Source of the DNA: Chryseobacterium mulctrae
GTDB taxonomy: Bacteria; Bacteroidota; Bacteroidia; Flavobacteriales; Weeksellaceae
Assembly (NCBI RefSeq): GCF_006175945.1
Contig: NZ_VAJL01000001.1
Coordinates: forward strand, 1,984,001-2,048,000
Direction of reading: 5' to 3'
DNA: 64,000 nucleotides
The translations under genes were made by a program, and so were the position numbers. The notes under the pieces were generated by a model. It had not been told where the DNA came from and ran no database searches. It saw nothing but the letters and a program-made list of their open reading frames with translations. The number at the start of each line of letters is the position of its first letter. Position 1 is the first letter of the stretch. Below are positions 27,046 through 34,749 of the stretch, one piece after another.

Positions 27046-29194
27046 AGATTTTTCTGTACAAGCCGGAGCCTATGCAAATTGGGGAGTGAATGATAACAAG
27101 TTTGGAATTACGGCCAACGCAAATTATGCCACTCATAACTCCAAAGAAGAAAGCAACAGACTGGCTGTAACTGAAGCAAAAGATATTACAGCAAGAGCTT
27201 TAGACAGAATTGTTACAAAGGTAAAAGAAGAACGTATTGACAAAGTTTTAGAAGAATACGAAGAAAATAACAAACACGGTTTCGACAATACCAAAGGAAG
27301 CAACCATGTTGTAGGTGTTTACAGGTGGGTAGACAAAGTTGTGAAAAACCAAATTTACAACTATGGTAAACGTATGATGTTTGAGTTTATGATTCCCGAA
27401 CCAGCAAAACTGCATACTTTAGGAATTAAAATGATTGATACATCAGAAAAATTGGTTAAACCTATTGATCCAAGAGAATCTTCAGTTCATAAATTGGATA
27501 ATTTTTCTTCTCTAGGAGATGAGACAAAATTAAAATATTGGTTGAGCAAATTTAATGTGGAAATTGGAGAAAAGCCATTAGAATTCTTTTCTATTGGAAA
27601 ATCTCTCAGTGGACAAACAGGCCCGCATATCTCAGAAATTGAATTTTATAGTATAAAGGATGAAATTCAAATACCAGAAGGTTATATTGCAAAAGGAGGA
27701 TTAGCTAGTTTTTCAGCTGCTTCTGATGGTGATGGTGCAAATGTAAACTTGCTTTTAGGAGATCTTCATTACCATTTTGGGCCAGGTTATTGGGGCCAAG
27801 CGGCCGTTGGAGGTAGAAAGACTTTTTCAAAACCTTACTCTAAATCTATACCTATTTCATCTACTGGATTCAATGAGTTCTCTGGTACATCAAACTTTGT
27901 TATTGATGTTGAATTAACTCAAGAAGCTAAAAATGCATGGTTACAAACAGCATTTAACAAAATTATCGAAGCATATAATGTTGAATTGGATAAATACAAC
28001 CAGGCTTTAGCAGAAGCAAAAGCTTTAGGTGTACAGATCAAAGGATCAAATCCTGGTTTCTACAGAAAAATTGAGAATACAATTTTAAGAAGAAACTGTA
28101 TTTCTTATATGATTAATCAAGATCCTACAACTGATCTCACTTTCGGTAAAAACAAATATTATAATACCAATAATGCTACAGAAAGCTTTACCAATACCGA
28201 AATTAAGTTAGATTCTGGTTTAGATCAGTATGCAGCTTTTGTGAAGTTTATGGAACAGGCATTCGAATGGGATATTATGAGCTATTATTTTTATCCTTAC
28301 TATTGGGGTAGTAGAAATAACTGGGATAAAATGTATCAGTTTGATGATAACGACCCAACATTCAGAGCATTTATGCAGTCAGGAATGGCGAGAGTAATTG
28401 TTACCGTAAGACCAGGATTTGAAGAAGCTGTAAGACATTTCCTAGCAACCGGACAAATCTGGAACGGTGGTGAAGTTCCTGTAATCGACGACCCATTATT
28501 CTTATCAATTGTAGACGAAATGCGTTCTGCATTAGGTAAAAAACAAGGCGAACCGTGGAGAGAGAAAATCCCTACTTCACTAACAATTCTTCAGGCAGAT
28601 TCTATCGGTTTGAAAGTAGAAAAAGCTTTGCCTTGCAACTGTGAACCGGGAGTGAAATTTGATGATCAGCTAGGTGAAATGTGCGCAACTAATTTTGAAC
28701 TGAACAATAATCAGATTGGTCAGTCTGCAGATAAATGGATTGAAGTTAGTTTTGACAATTTAGATTCCGGCTACTCCAGATATTCCAGAGTTGAACAAAT
28801 GGATTTTCCCAGAATCTATGAATGTCTAAACAATACAATTACAATTGACAAAGACGCATCATGGCTACCCACCGATTCAACAATTAAAATTCACAAAGTA
28901 TTAGCTGATGAAATTTCCTCAATTGAAGGGATTGAAGCTTACACCTTAGGAAATGATGGTATTACTTTTAGAGTAAATATAAGTAAAATTCCAACTTTTA
29001 CTTTCAAAAAGCCAGGGCAAACAGACGAATATGATTTGTTCAAATTTTCAGTCGACTTAAGTAATTCTACATTGAAAATTATGTCTCCCGAATATAATTG
29101 CTATGGAGATATAAGAATTCTGGACAAAGACGGGCAAGTTATTCCTCAAGCAGAATATTTAGACAAAGTGCCTTTAAGCAAGTTCTTGGTATAA
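27041..29194 (+). CDS. C-terminal part of the same large split protein
   Basis: About 715 residues in the +1 frame relative to the preceding ORF. The frame is open back to 27029, and SKDFSVQAGAYANWG follows directly on the previous ORF's sense. It contains a helical block with EEYEENNKHGFDNTKGSNHV and GVYRWVDKVVKNQIYNYGKR, then FEFMIPEPA, then several domains without motif. A later start at 27086 gives 702 residues. With the preceding fragment it makes a ~1,320-residue protein, probably part of how the downstream toxin is carried, though this is inference. No known domain recognised. Confidence 0.55.
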   Translation, partial: SKDFSVQAGAYANWGVNDNKFGITANANYATHNSKEESNRLAVTEAKDITARALDRIVTKVKEERIDKVLEEYEENNKHGFDNTKGSNHVVGVYRWVDKVVKNQIYNYGKRMMFEFMIPEPAKLHTLGIKMIDTSEKLVKPIDPRESSVHKLDNFSSLGDETKLKYWLSKFNVEIGEKPLEFFSIGKSLSGQTGPHISEIEFYSIKDEIQIPEGYIAKGGLASFSAASDGDGANVNLLLGDLHYHFGPGYWGQAAVGGRKTFSKPYSKSIPISSTGFNEFSGTSNFVIDVELTQEAKNAWLQTAFNKIIEAYNVELDKYNQALAEAKALGVQIKGSNPGFYRKIENTILRRNCISYMINQDPTTDLTFGKNKYYNTNNATESFTNTEIKLDSGLDQYAAFVKFMEQAFEWDIMSYYFYPYYWGSRNNWDKMYQFDDNDPTFRAFMQSGMARVIVTVRPGFEEAVRHFLATGQIWNGGEVPVIDDPLFLSIVDEMRSALGKKQGEPWREKIPTSLTILQADSIGLKVEKALPCNCEPGVKFDDQLGEMCATNFELNNNQIGQSADKWIEVSFDNLDSGYSRYSRVEQMDFPRIYECLNNTITIDKDASWLPTDSTIKIHKVLADEISSIEGIEAYTLGNDGITFRVNISKIPTFTFKKPGQTDEYDLFKFSVDLSNSTLKIMSPEYNCYGDIRILDKDGQVIPQAEYLDKVPLSKFLV

Positions 29195-29215
29195 TTTAAA
29201 ACTAAATTTCAAACA

Positions 29216-29578
29216 ATGAGTCAGGTAAAACCTGAGTCTATTTGGCAGCACGACAAAGTGCTGCCTTATATTCTCACATCCTTAAAGGACAAGATTAATG
29301 ACATTGCTACAGTTGAAAAAATTATCATTTTTGGCAGCAGAGGAAGGCTTCCTGTGGAACGTTGGAACGAATTGGAAGGAAAAGATTGGGATATTCTGAT
29401 ACAGGCAAGATGCAAGGTGAAAAATGCAGGAATTTTAGTAAATAAAAATTATCATTTAGATCTTTTGGTATTGGATGCAGCGCAAACACATCAGTTTTGC
29501 CAAAACAGAACAGTTAAAGAGATTTTCCCTGTAAATGAATTGGAATGTTTAATAACTAAAAACACAGAAAATGAGTGA
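29216..29578 (+). CDS. Minimal nucleotidyltransferase-fold protein, 120 aa
   Basis: Carries the pol-beta NTase signature: GSRGR (40-44), the acidic pair D57-W-D59 in GKDWDILIQAR, and a third Asp82 in YHLDLLVLD. The length suits the small MNT type, and no C-terminal domain is present. It sits between the large split gene (22-bp gap) and the 871-aa toxin, overlapping the latter's start by 8 bp, so it is translated with it. It could modify a toxin, a carrier or nucleic acid. Target unknown. Confidence 0.7.
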   Translation: MSQVKPESIWQHDKVLPYILTSLKDKINDIATVEKIIIFGSRGRLPVERWNELEGKDWDILIQARCKVKNAGILVNKNYHLDLLVLDAAQTHQFCQNRTVKEIFPVNELECLITKNTENE

Positions 29579-32186
29579 TTTTAAAAATATTGTTGAATTT
29601 TTTAGACTTAATAGAAAATCAGAAGAAGCAAATAAAATAAATTCAGAAAACAATAAAAAAACATTAACCATACTGGAAACAAAAGAAGATTATGAAATAA
29701 ATACTCAGGATTACAATGGTCTGAAGCTTTTACGAGATATTTTCCAAAATTTTGCAGCAACCGAGGTTTTTATATTAAATAATTTTTCAGGCAAAGAATT
29801 TTATGTAAAAACAAATGCAGGGACATATTTTAATTTAGCTACTGAACAAATCAACACAAATATTACACCGCTAGATTTGTATGCAGTTTCTTTAGAAGAT
29901 TTCCCTGCTGAGATTTACTTCTATGACATAGTAAAAAATTGTGTTGTTTTTGATATGTTTTTGATAAAAAATATACAGATTTTTCCTGAAAGTATTCGAT
30001 ATGATCCACATTCTGATTTTTTTGAAGATTTCAGCCATCAAGAAACCTTGAGCTACAGTTATAATACTCATAAAACTTGGGTATATGATTTTGTCAGTCT
30101 TCTTATTCCAAATAATGATCCGGAAGGAGATCCTTTTGCAAAGCAAGTTTCTGATAGTGATGTATCTGTCACACAAATAAGAATAACACAAGTTATTGAT
30201 ATAATTCCTGTCATAAAAGAATCAATGGGAAAATATTTTGTCTATTATAATCTATATAAGAAAGATGACAGAAAAATTGTTCCTTTTTATCAGAATAGAA
30301 ATCATTTTTCTGACGAAAGCATTCCTGTAATCACGTTAATATTCAACAGTTTGGGAGCTTTTATGTCTTATTTTAATGATACTATTTTTAGTCAGACAGA
30401 AAATTTTACTATTGGTAAAAGAAAAACTTTTCTTAATCAGTACTATGAAATTGTCGTTCTTCCTTTGATAAGAAATTTAGAAAGTAAATCGACATTTTCG
30501 TATTATGATGCGCTACAGGCTTTATACTATCTTCCTGAAAGTCTTTTCTATATGCTTCCTGAAGGATTCTTATGGACATTTTTTGAGAAAGCAATTGCTA
30601 ACGATAGTTTTACAAATAAGCCTTATTCTAAAGAAGAAGATATTTTCCTTAAAATATTGAAAGTATTAGCATCAACAGAAAAGAATGCTGTTTTACTTAT
30701 AGAAAAACTAAGTAAGAATGTAAGTGATAATAATCCTCAAATGCTTTTGGAGTTCTTTTATGAAAGAATACATGGTGGTAATTTTATAGAGTTTGCAGAC
30801 ATAATAAATAAAGCTTGGAGGAAAACAAGTTTTGTAGATTCTAGCTCAAAAACCAACTCCAAATTTACTTCTACTAACGGACCTAAGCATTTGCCTTATC
30901 ATTCCGAAAAATTAGCAGGTTTCTTTTTTAGTAATCTTTCGGCAAGTTTTGAAGATAATCCTAATGATAAAAAAGAACGATTTTTACAGTTTAAATTTGA
31001 TACTGGGAAAACAAGAAAAGTTAATAAGGTAGAGCCTAAATCAGGTTTAACATATCAAGAAGATGAAGAAATCATTGATTACTACTATTATCATCCTTTC
31101 TATCCTGTGAAAATAAAAAATGCAGATGAAGATAATCAAGATCAGGAAACGGCTATAAAATTGGATGCCATTGTGCCTGCGTTTATGCTGTTTGCGAATT
31201 CTAATCAACAGTTTTGGCATAATGTGATAAAATCCGGAGAATATGCACTTGATATTGGGGTAATTGCATTAAGTTTCGGTACCCTGTCAGGATTAGCAGC
31301 AGCCGAAGTTATCAGTGCTTTAGCTGTTGCGCGTGGAATAGGTGCTACAGCAGCAATCACAAGCTCTGTTGCCAATCTGATACTAAAATTGGCAAATGCA
31401 GAAGAGTCAGCTCTTGGAAGATCGTTTATAGAGTATTTATTTTGGATAGAAATGTTATCTTTGAGTGGAGAACTTACCCTTGCAATTAGAAATGGTCTTA
31501 AACGTTCCGCTACTAAGCTTGTAGGTAAAGAAGAAGATTTTGCTAAGCTGGAAAAGCAGTTGGATGAAGTTATAGTTGAAGAAAATGGAGTAAGACGAAA
31601 ATTAACAGAATCAGAGAAAAAAAAGATTCGTGATGAGCTTAGGATAAAAGCCGGAATGGCTGAAGACATTGATAAGTACATTAAAATGTCTGCAGAAGAG
31701 TTTGAAGAGGGACTACAAAAACTTCTTGCAATTAAGATTACTCCAGAAAATGCTATGAAATATCTTGATCAAGCCTTAATTTATTTTAATCATCATGTAG
31801 TAAATGGAATAGTTGTACAGATTGCTGATAGGAACTGTGTAAATGTTGTGCAAGCTGTAGAAGATTTCTTAAGAACAGGTAAAATAATAGTGGCTAAATC
31901 ATCAGAAGCGCAAGAACTTATTGTTTTGAGCAATAAATATGGAGGTACTTTTTTAACTGTAAAAATAGACTCAATTAAAAATCCTAATTATTTTAAAGTT
32001 GGAGAGAGAGGAATTTTATATTGTGAAAGAGGAGCTGATGATTATGATCATGTATTATCTGTTTTTATGACAAAAGAAGGATTGATCTTTAAAGATGCTC
32101 AATCTGAATTACAAGAGTTTGCTGTAGAAGAGTATTTAAAAAAAGAATATAAGAATTTTAAACTATTAAAAACAAAGAAAAATTAA
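29571..32186 (+). CDS. Polymorphic toxin with papain-like C-terminal domain, 871 aa
   Basis: No signal peptide. The carrier (1-500) is unrecognised; YYYYHPFYPVKIKN, then AFMLFANSNQQFWHNVIK and a hydrophobic block (about 500-620), parallels a block in the 820-aa toxin. A helical linker leads to the toxin tip at about 740-871, a papain-fold (Tox-PL type) domain with Cys756 in RNCVN, His827 in DYDHVLSV and Asp842 in FKDAQSE. Such domains cleave or deamidate target proteins. The next gene is an Imm35-type immunity protein, matching this toxin class. Expressed in the operon begun at 25222. Confidence 0.8.
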   Translation: MSDFKNIVEFFRLNRKSEEANKINSENNKKTLTILETKEDYEINTQDYNGLKLLRDIFQNFAATEVFILNNFSGKEFYVKTNAGTYFNLATEQINTNITPLDLYAVSLEDFPAEIYFYDIVKNCVVFDMFLIKNIQIFPESIRYDPHSDFFEDFSHQETLSYSYNTHKTWVYDFVSLLIPNNDPEGDPFAKQVSDSDVSVTQIRITQVIDIIPVIKESMGKYFVYYNLYKKDDRKIVPFYQNRNHFSDESIPVITLIFNSLGAFMSYFNDTIFSQTENFTIGKRKTFLNQYYEIVVLPLIRNLESKSTFSYYDALQALYYLPESLFYMLPEGFLWTFFEKAIANDSFTNKPYSKEEDIFLKILKVLASTEKNAVLLIEKLSKNVSDNNPQMLLEFFYERIHGGNFIEFADIINKAWRKTSFVDSSSKTNSKFTSTNGPKHLPYHSEKLAGFFFSNLSASFEDNPNDKKERFLQFKFDTGKTRKVNKVEPKSGLTYQEDEEIIDYYYYHPFYPVKIKNADEDNQDQETAIKLDAIVPAFMLFANSNQQFWHNVIKSGEYALDIGVIALSFGTLSGLAAAEVISALAVARGIGATAAITSSVANLILKLANAEESALGRSFIEYLFWIEMLSLSGELTLAIRNGLKRSATKLVGKEEDFAKLEKQLDEVIVEENGVRRKLTESEKKKIRDELRIKAGMAEDIDKYIKMSAEEFEEGLQKLLAIKITPENAMKYLDQALIYFNHHVVNGIVVQIADRNCVNVVQAVEDFLRTGKIIVAKSSEAQELIVLSNKYGGTFLTVKIDSIKNPNYFKVGERGILYCERGADDYDHVLSVFMTKEGLIFKDAQSELQEFAVEEYLKKEYKNFKLLKTKKN
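31446..31479 (+). repeat. 34-bp direct repeat, copy inside the 871-aa toxin gene
   Basis: ATAGAAATGTTATCTTTGAG and following bases recur at 32534-32567 with one mismatch. It encodes IEMLSLSGEL just before the tip, the same kind of join as in the first toxin. Confidence 0.75.
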
Positions 32187-32190
32187 TAAT

Positions 32191-32481
32191 ATGATATCTG
32201 AAGAAAAATTAATTGATATAGCTAATAACTATATTAAAACTATTGAAGAAAAAATAGGACAAGAATTAATATTACCTGAAAACTTAATGATTAAAAAAAA
32301 ATATGGAATTTATTTTATATATCATTCAAAGAAATATTATGAAACCAAAAATTGGGAGTATAAGCTTTTAGGTAATGCACCATTTTTGGTAGAAAATAAA
32401 GATGGTAAGATAATTGAGTTTGGAACTTCAAGAGGAATGGATGATTATATTCAAGAATATGAAGCTGGGAGATATCCTTAA
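32191..32481 (+). CDS. Imm35-type immunity protein
   Basis: 96 residues, starting 5 bp after the toxin. The family phrases are all seen in order: IYFIYHSKKYYETKNWEYKL, then LLGNAPFLVENKDGKIIEFG, then MDDYIQEYE. Immunity protein 35 is known to pair with papain-like and other peptidase toxins, so it should neutralise the tip at 740-871 of the preceding protein in the cytoplasm. A terminator follows. Confidence 0.85.
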   Translation: MISEEKLIDIANNYIKTIEEKIGQELILPENLMIKKKYGIYFIYHSKKYYETKNWEYKLLGNAPFLVENKDGKIIEFGTSRGMDDYIQEYEAGRYP

Positions 32482-32495
32482 TTAAAATCTAATTT

Positions 32496-32515
32496 AACCA
32501 CCTTCGGGTGGTTTT
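32496..32515 (+). terminator. Rho-independent terminator of the second toxin operon
   Basis: AACCACC-ttcg-GGTGGTTTT: a short stable stem with a tetraloop. Confidence 0.85.
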
Positions 32516-32533
32516 CTTGTGAAATGAGGATTA

Positions 32534-32567
32534 ATAGAAATGTTATCTTTGCGTGGAGAACTTACCC
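32534..32567 (+). repeat. 34-bp remnant of a toxin linker
   Basis: Matches 31446-31479 except for one base. It ends abruptly at a CCCCCC run leading to a REP-like hairpin, as if a former orphan cassette was cut here. Confidence 0.75.
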
Positions 32568-32574
32568 CCCCGCT

Positions 32575-32597
32575 GCCGCACGATTGCATCGCGTGGC
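32575..32597 (+). repeat. REP-like hairpin A
   Basis: GCCGCACGAT-tgc-ATCGCGTGGC, stem with G-U pairs, followed by five T's. It is nearly identical to hairpin B at 33645-33667 and lies directly before the RAYT remnant. Confidence 0.7.
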
Positions 32598-32651
32598 TTT
32601 TTATTTTACTAACTCTCTCTCAAAAGTTTTATCTTTATAAAAAACATAAAG

Positions 32652-32983
32652 ATGAGTAGAAATTACAAATTTCATAATCCCGAAGGTTTATACTTCATAA
32701 GTTTTGCCGTCGTAGGCTGGCTGGATGTATTTATCAGAAATGAATACAAAGAAATTCTTTTAGAAAGTTTAAGATTTTGTCAGAAGAATAAAGGTTTAGA
32801 AATCCATGCATGGTGCATTATGTCTAGTCATGTACATTTGATTTTTCGAAGTATAGACGGGCAAAAACCGGAACTTCTCATAGGTGATAAAGAGATTTAC
32901 AAGCAAAGCCATTGTAAAAGCTATTAAAGAAAATCCTACAGAAAGTAGAAAAGAATTACATGAAGAATTTAACCACATATAAA
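32652..32983 (+). pseudogene. REP-associated tyrosine transposase (Y1_Tnp/RAYT), truncated and frameshifted
   Basis: The start is intact (MSRNYKFHNPEGLYFISFAV); WCIMSSHVHLIF carries the His-x-His metal site of the Y1 family. One base is lost near 32886 after PELLIGD, and the continuation KRFTSKAIVKAIKENP is read in the next frame to a stop at 32981-32983. The C-terminal half with the catalytic Tyr is absent. REP-like hairpins stand on both sides, as expected for RAYTs, which mobilise REP hairpins. Confidence 0.8.
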
Positions 32984-33427
32984 GTGATCTTCTTTTTAGC
33001 TTTTACCAGCTGTACAAGTAAAATGGTTGTGAGTGATGCTCCGATGCTAAAAGGAACATGGACTGTAGAAAGTGATATTAAAAAAAATGTATCCGCAAAA
33101 AAAACAGGTACTTTTCAATATCCAAATCTGGGGACGGAATATAATTTACGAAAGGGAAAATTTAATGGCGTTTTTAAGATCATCGCGAAAAATAATGATA
33201 CTCTATTTTATGCCAATTATGAAAATAATTTACCTGTTGGAAAATATATTTCGAAAAGATTAGATTATAATGAGCAAGTTTTACATCATAGAACCATTCC
33301 GGTAAATCCTAAATTAAGTTATGGAATAGGTACAGGTAATTTTAATGGAAATCATGAAAAGGAAGGATTCTGGGATGAAGATGGTCAAAAAGTATTTTAT
33401 AAAAATGGAGAAGTTATTTCAAAATAG
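32960..33427 (+). CDS. Putative lipoprotein, unknown
   Basis: 155 residues with a lipoprotein signal ending FLAFTSC (Cys about 18). The body has MORN-like phrases (LRKGKFNGVFKII, GIGTGNFNGNHEKEGFW), as in toxin-antitoxin MORN-variant proteins. Its start overlaps the end of the RAYT remnant. It may be an island passenger or an exported immunity-like protein; function not known. Confidence 0.6.
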   Translation: MKNLTTYKVIFFLAFTSCTSKMVVSDAPMLKGTWTVESDIKKNVSAKKTGTFQYPNLGTEYNLRKGKFNGVFKIIAKNNDTLFYANYENNLPVGKYISKRLDYNEQVLHHRTIPVNPKLSYGIGTGNFNGNHEKEGFWDEDGQKVFYKNGEVISK

Positions 33428-33644
33428 GAAGTTATTTTTTGTTGATATCCAAAATAATTTAAAAGAGATGATATTCAATTATTTTTTGAAATTATTCAAC
33501 ATCAACATTTATTCTATATTATTTCTAAATAAAGCTATGCGTAACAGTAGAAATAAATAAAAAACTTCATTTAGCTGACTGCATTATAGTTTTGTGGAAG
33601 ATTATTAAGACCCTTAAACGAGTAATCCTAAACTCGTCCCTGCT

Positions 33645-33667
33645 GCCGCACGATTCTATCGTGTGGC
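33645..33667 (+). repeat. REP-like hairpin B
   Basis: GCCGCACGAT-tct-ATCGTGTGGC followed by a T-run, nearly identical to hairpin A across the RAYT remnant. It may double as a terminator. Confidence 0.7.
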
Positions 33668-33732
33668 TTTTTTAATTACAACCAACCATTAAAAAACAAA
33701 TTCCAAAAAACTTTTCAAGAAAAAATAAAACA

Positions 33733-33766
33733 CGACACCATTTGTCGCATTTACCGCATATATTTG
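33733..33766 (+). promoter_or_regulatory. Island promoter with dyad motif, copy 8 (WYL regulator)
   Basis: CGACACCATTTGTCG (33733-33747), a perfect outer dyad CGACA/TGTCG, 11 bp, TATATTTG (33759-33766). The WYL start codon is 20 bp after the -7 box, which suggests autoregulation. Confidence 0.8.
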
Positions 33767-33785
33767 TTTTAGAAAACTATACGAA

Positions 33786-34706
33786 ATGAAAAAAGATTTT
33801 TACCTTACGAGATATGCCTTGATCATTAAAAAATTAGAGAGCGCTCCGGCGACGTATTCGCAGATGGAAGATTATCTTTTGAATTCCTTCGAATTTCAGG
33901 ATGCGGGAATTAAGAGCTACTCTATTCGTACTTTGCAAAGGGATATTCGTGAGATTTCAGATCTTTTTAATCTTTCTATTCACAACAAAAAGAAAGGTGA
34001 CAATCGGTATTATATTGAAAGTCGCCCGATGATGGAAGTCGATGAGTACAACCAAAAATTACTCGAATCTTTTCAGGTAAGCAATGCGTTAAATAATCAT
34101 CCCGATTTTGCCAATTTTATCTTTTTTGAAAGCAGAAAACCTACCGGAGTTGAGCATTTTTATGATCTTTTCTTTGCCATCCGAAACAAAAGAATTGTCT
34201 TGTTTGAGCACTACAATTATAAAAACAAACTGATGACCTCCCGAAAAGTTCATCCTTTAGCGTTAAAAGAATCTAAGGATCGATGGTATCTGATTGCGAT
34301 TGACACCAAAGACAAAGCATTGAAATCTTTCGGTTTAGACAGGATCAATTATCTGGATGTTTCTCCACAAACATTCAGGGAAAAATACAAATACAACTTT
34401 AGAGAACATTTCAAAAATGCTTTTGGCGTAATGAATCTTACCGAGCAAAACCCTCAAAAAATTGTGTTGAAATGCAGCCGACATCAGGGAGAATACATCA
34501 GAAGTTTCCCTTTACACCAATCTCAGAAAGAGACCAAAGAAACTCCGGAAGATATTTATTTTGAGTTTTTCCTCCACCCTACTTACGATTTTATGCAGGA
34601 AATTTTATCGTACGGAAAAGAGGTAAGAGTTCTTGAACCTATAAATCTAGTTGAAGACATCAAAAAACATTTACTGGAATCGCTAAACAGTTATTTGAAA
34701 GAGTAG
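33786..34706 (+). CDS. WYL-domain transcriptional regulator
   Basis: 306 residues. An N-terminal winged helix (1-75, with SYSIRTLQRDIREISDLFNL) is followed by a WYL domain at about 125-210 (KVHPLALKESKDRWYLIAID, FGLDRI) and a WCX-type C-terminal strand region. WYL proteins sense ligands such as nucleic acid or nucleotides: PafBC and DriD detect DNA damage, and others silence defence islands. Its promoter carries the same dyad as the other island genes, and it is the only regulator in the island. It is the best candidate for the factor that binds all eight sites. Confidence 0.9.
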   Translation: MKKDFYLTRYALIIKKLESAPATYSQMEDYLLNSFEFQDAGIKSYSIRTLQRDIREISDLFNLSIHNKKKGDNRYYIESRPMMEVDEYNQKLLESFQVSNALNNHPDFANFIFFESRKPTGVEHFYDLFFAIRNKRIVLFEHYNYKNKLMTSRKVHPLALKESKDRWYLIAIDTKDKALKSFGLDRINYLDVSPQTFREKYKYNFREHFKNAFGVMNLTEQNPQKIVLKCSRHQGEYIRSFPLHQSQKETKETPEDIYFEFFLHPTYDFMQEILSYGKEVRVLEPINLVEDIKKHLLESLNSYLKE

Positions 34707-34749
34707 AATTTTGCATCTTTTTGATTACATTTACATAAATAATCATGTA

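Larger units (their letters stand above)
33428..33785. other. Intergenic stretch with REP-like hairpin and WYL promoter
   Basis: 358 bases. It holds an ACGAGT/ACTCGT hairpin at about 33618-33637, REP-like hairpin B (33645-33667), and the island promoter 33733-33766 in front of the WYL regulator. Nothing else supported. Confidence 0.6.

Noticed and set aside
20529..29578. CBASS system (patatin effector plus nucleotidyltransferase)
   Set aside because: The NTase is only 120 residues, lies 8 kb away in another operon and is not a CD-NTase; no cap genes.
16570..32481. Contractile injection system (eCIS/T6SS)
   Set aside because: No tube, sheath, spike, baseplate or ClpV-type ATPase recognised in the window.
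14454..34706. Complete prophage
   Set aside because: No integrase, terminase, portal, capsid or tape-measure gene is seen; only one fibre-like protein and an endolysin-like peptidase are phage-like.
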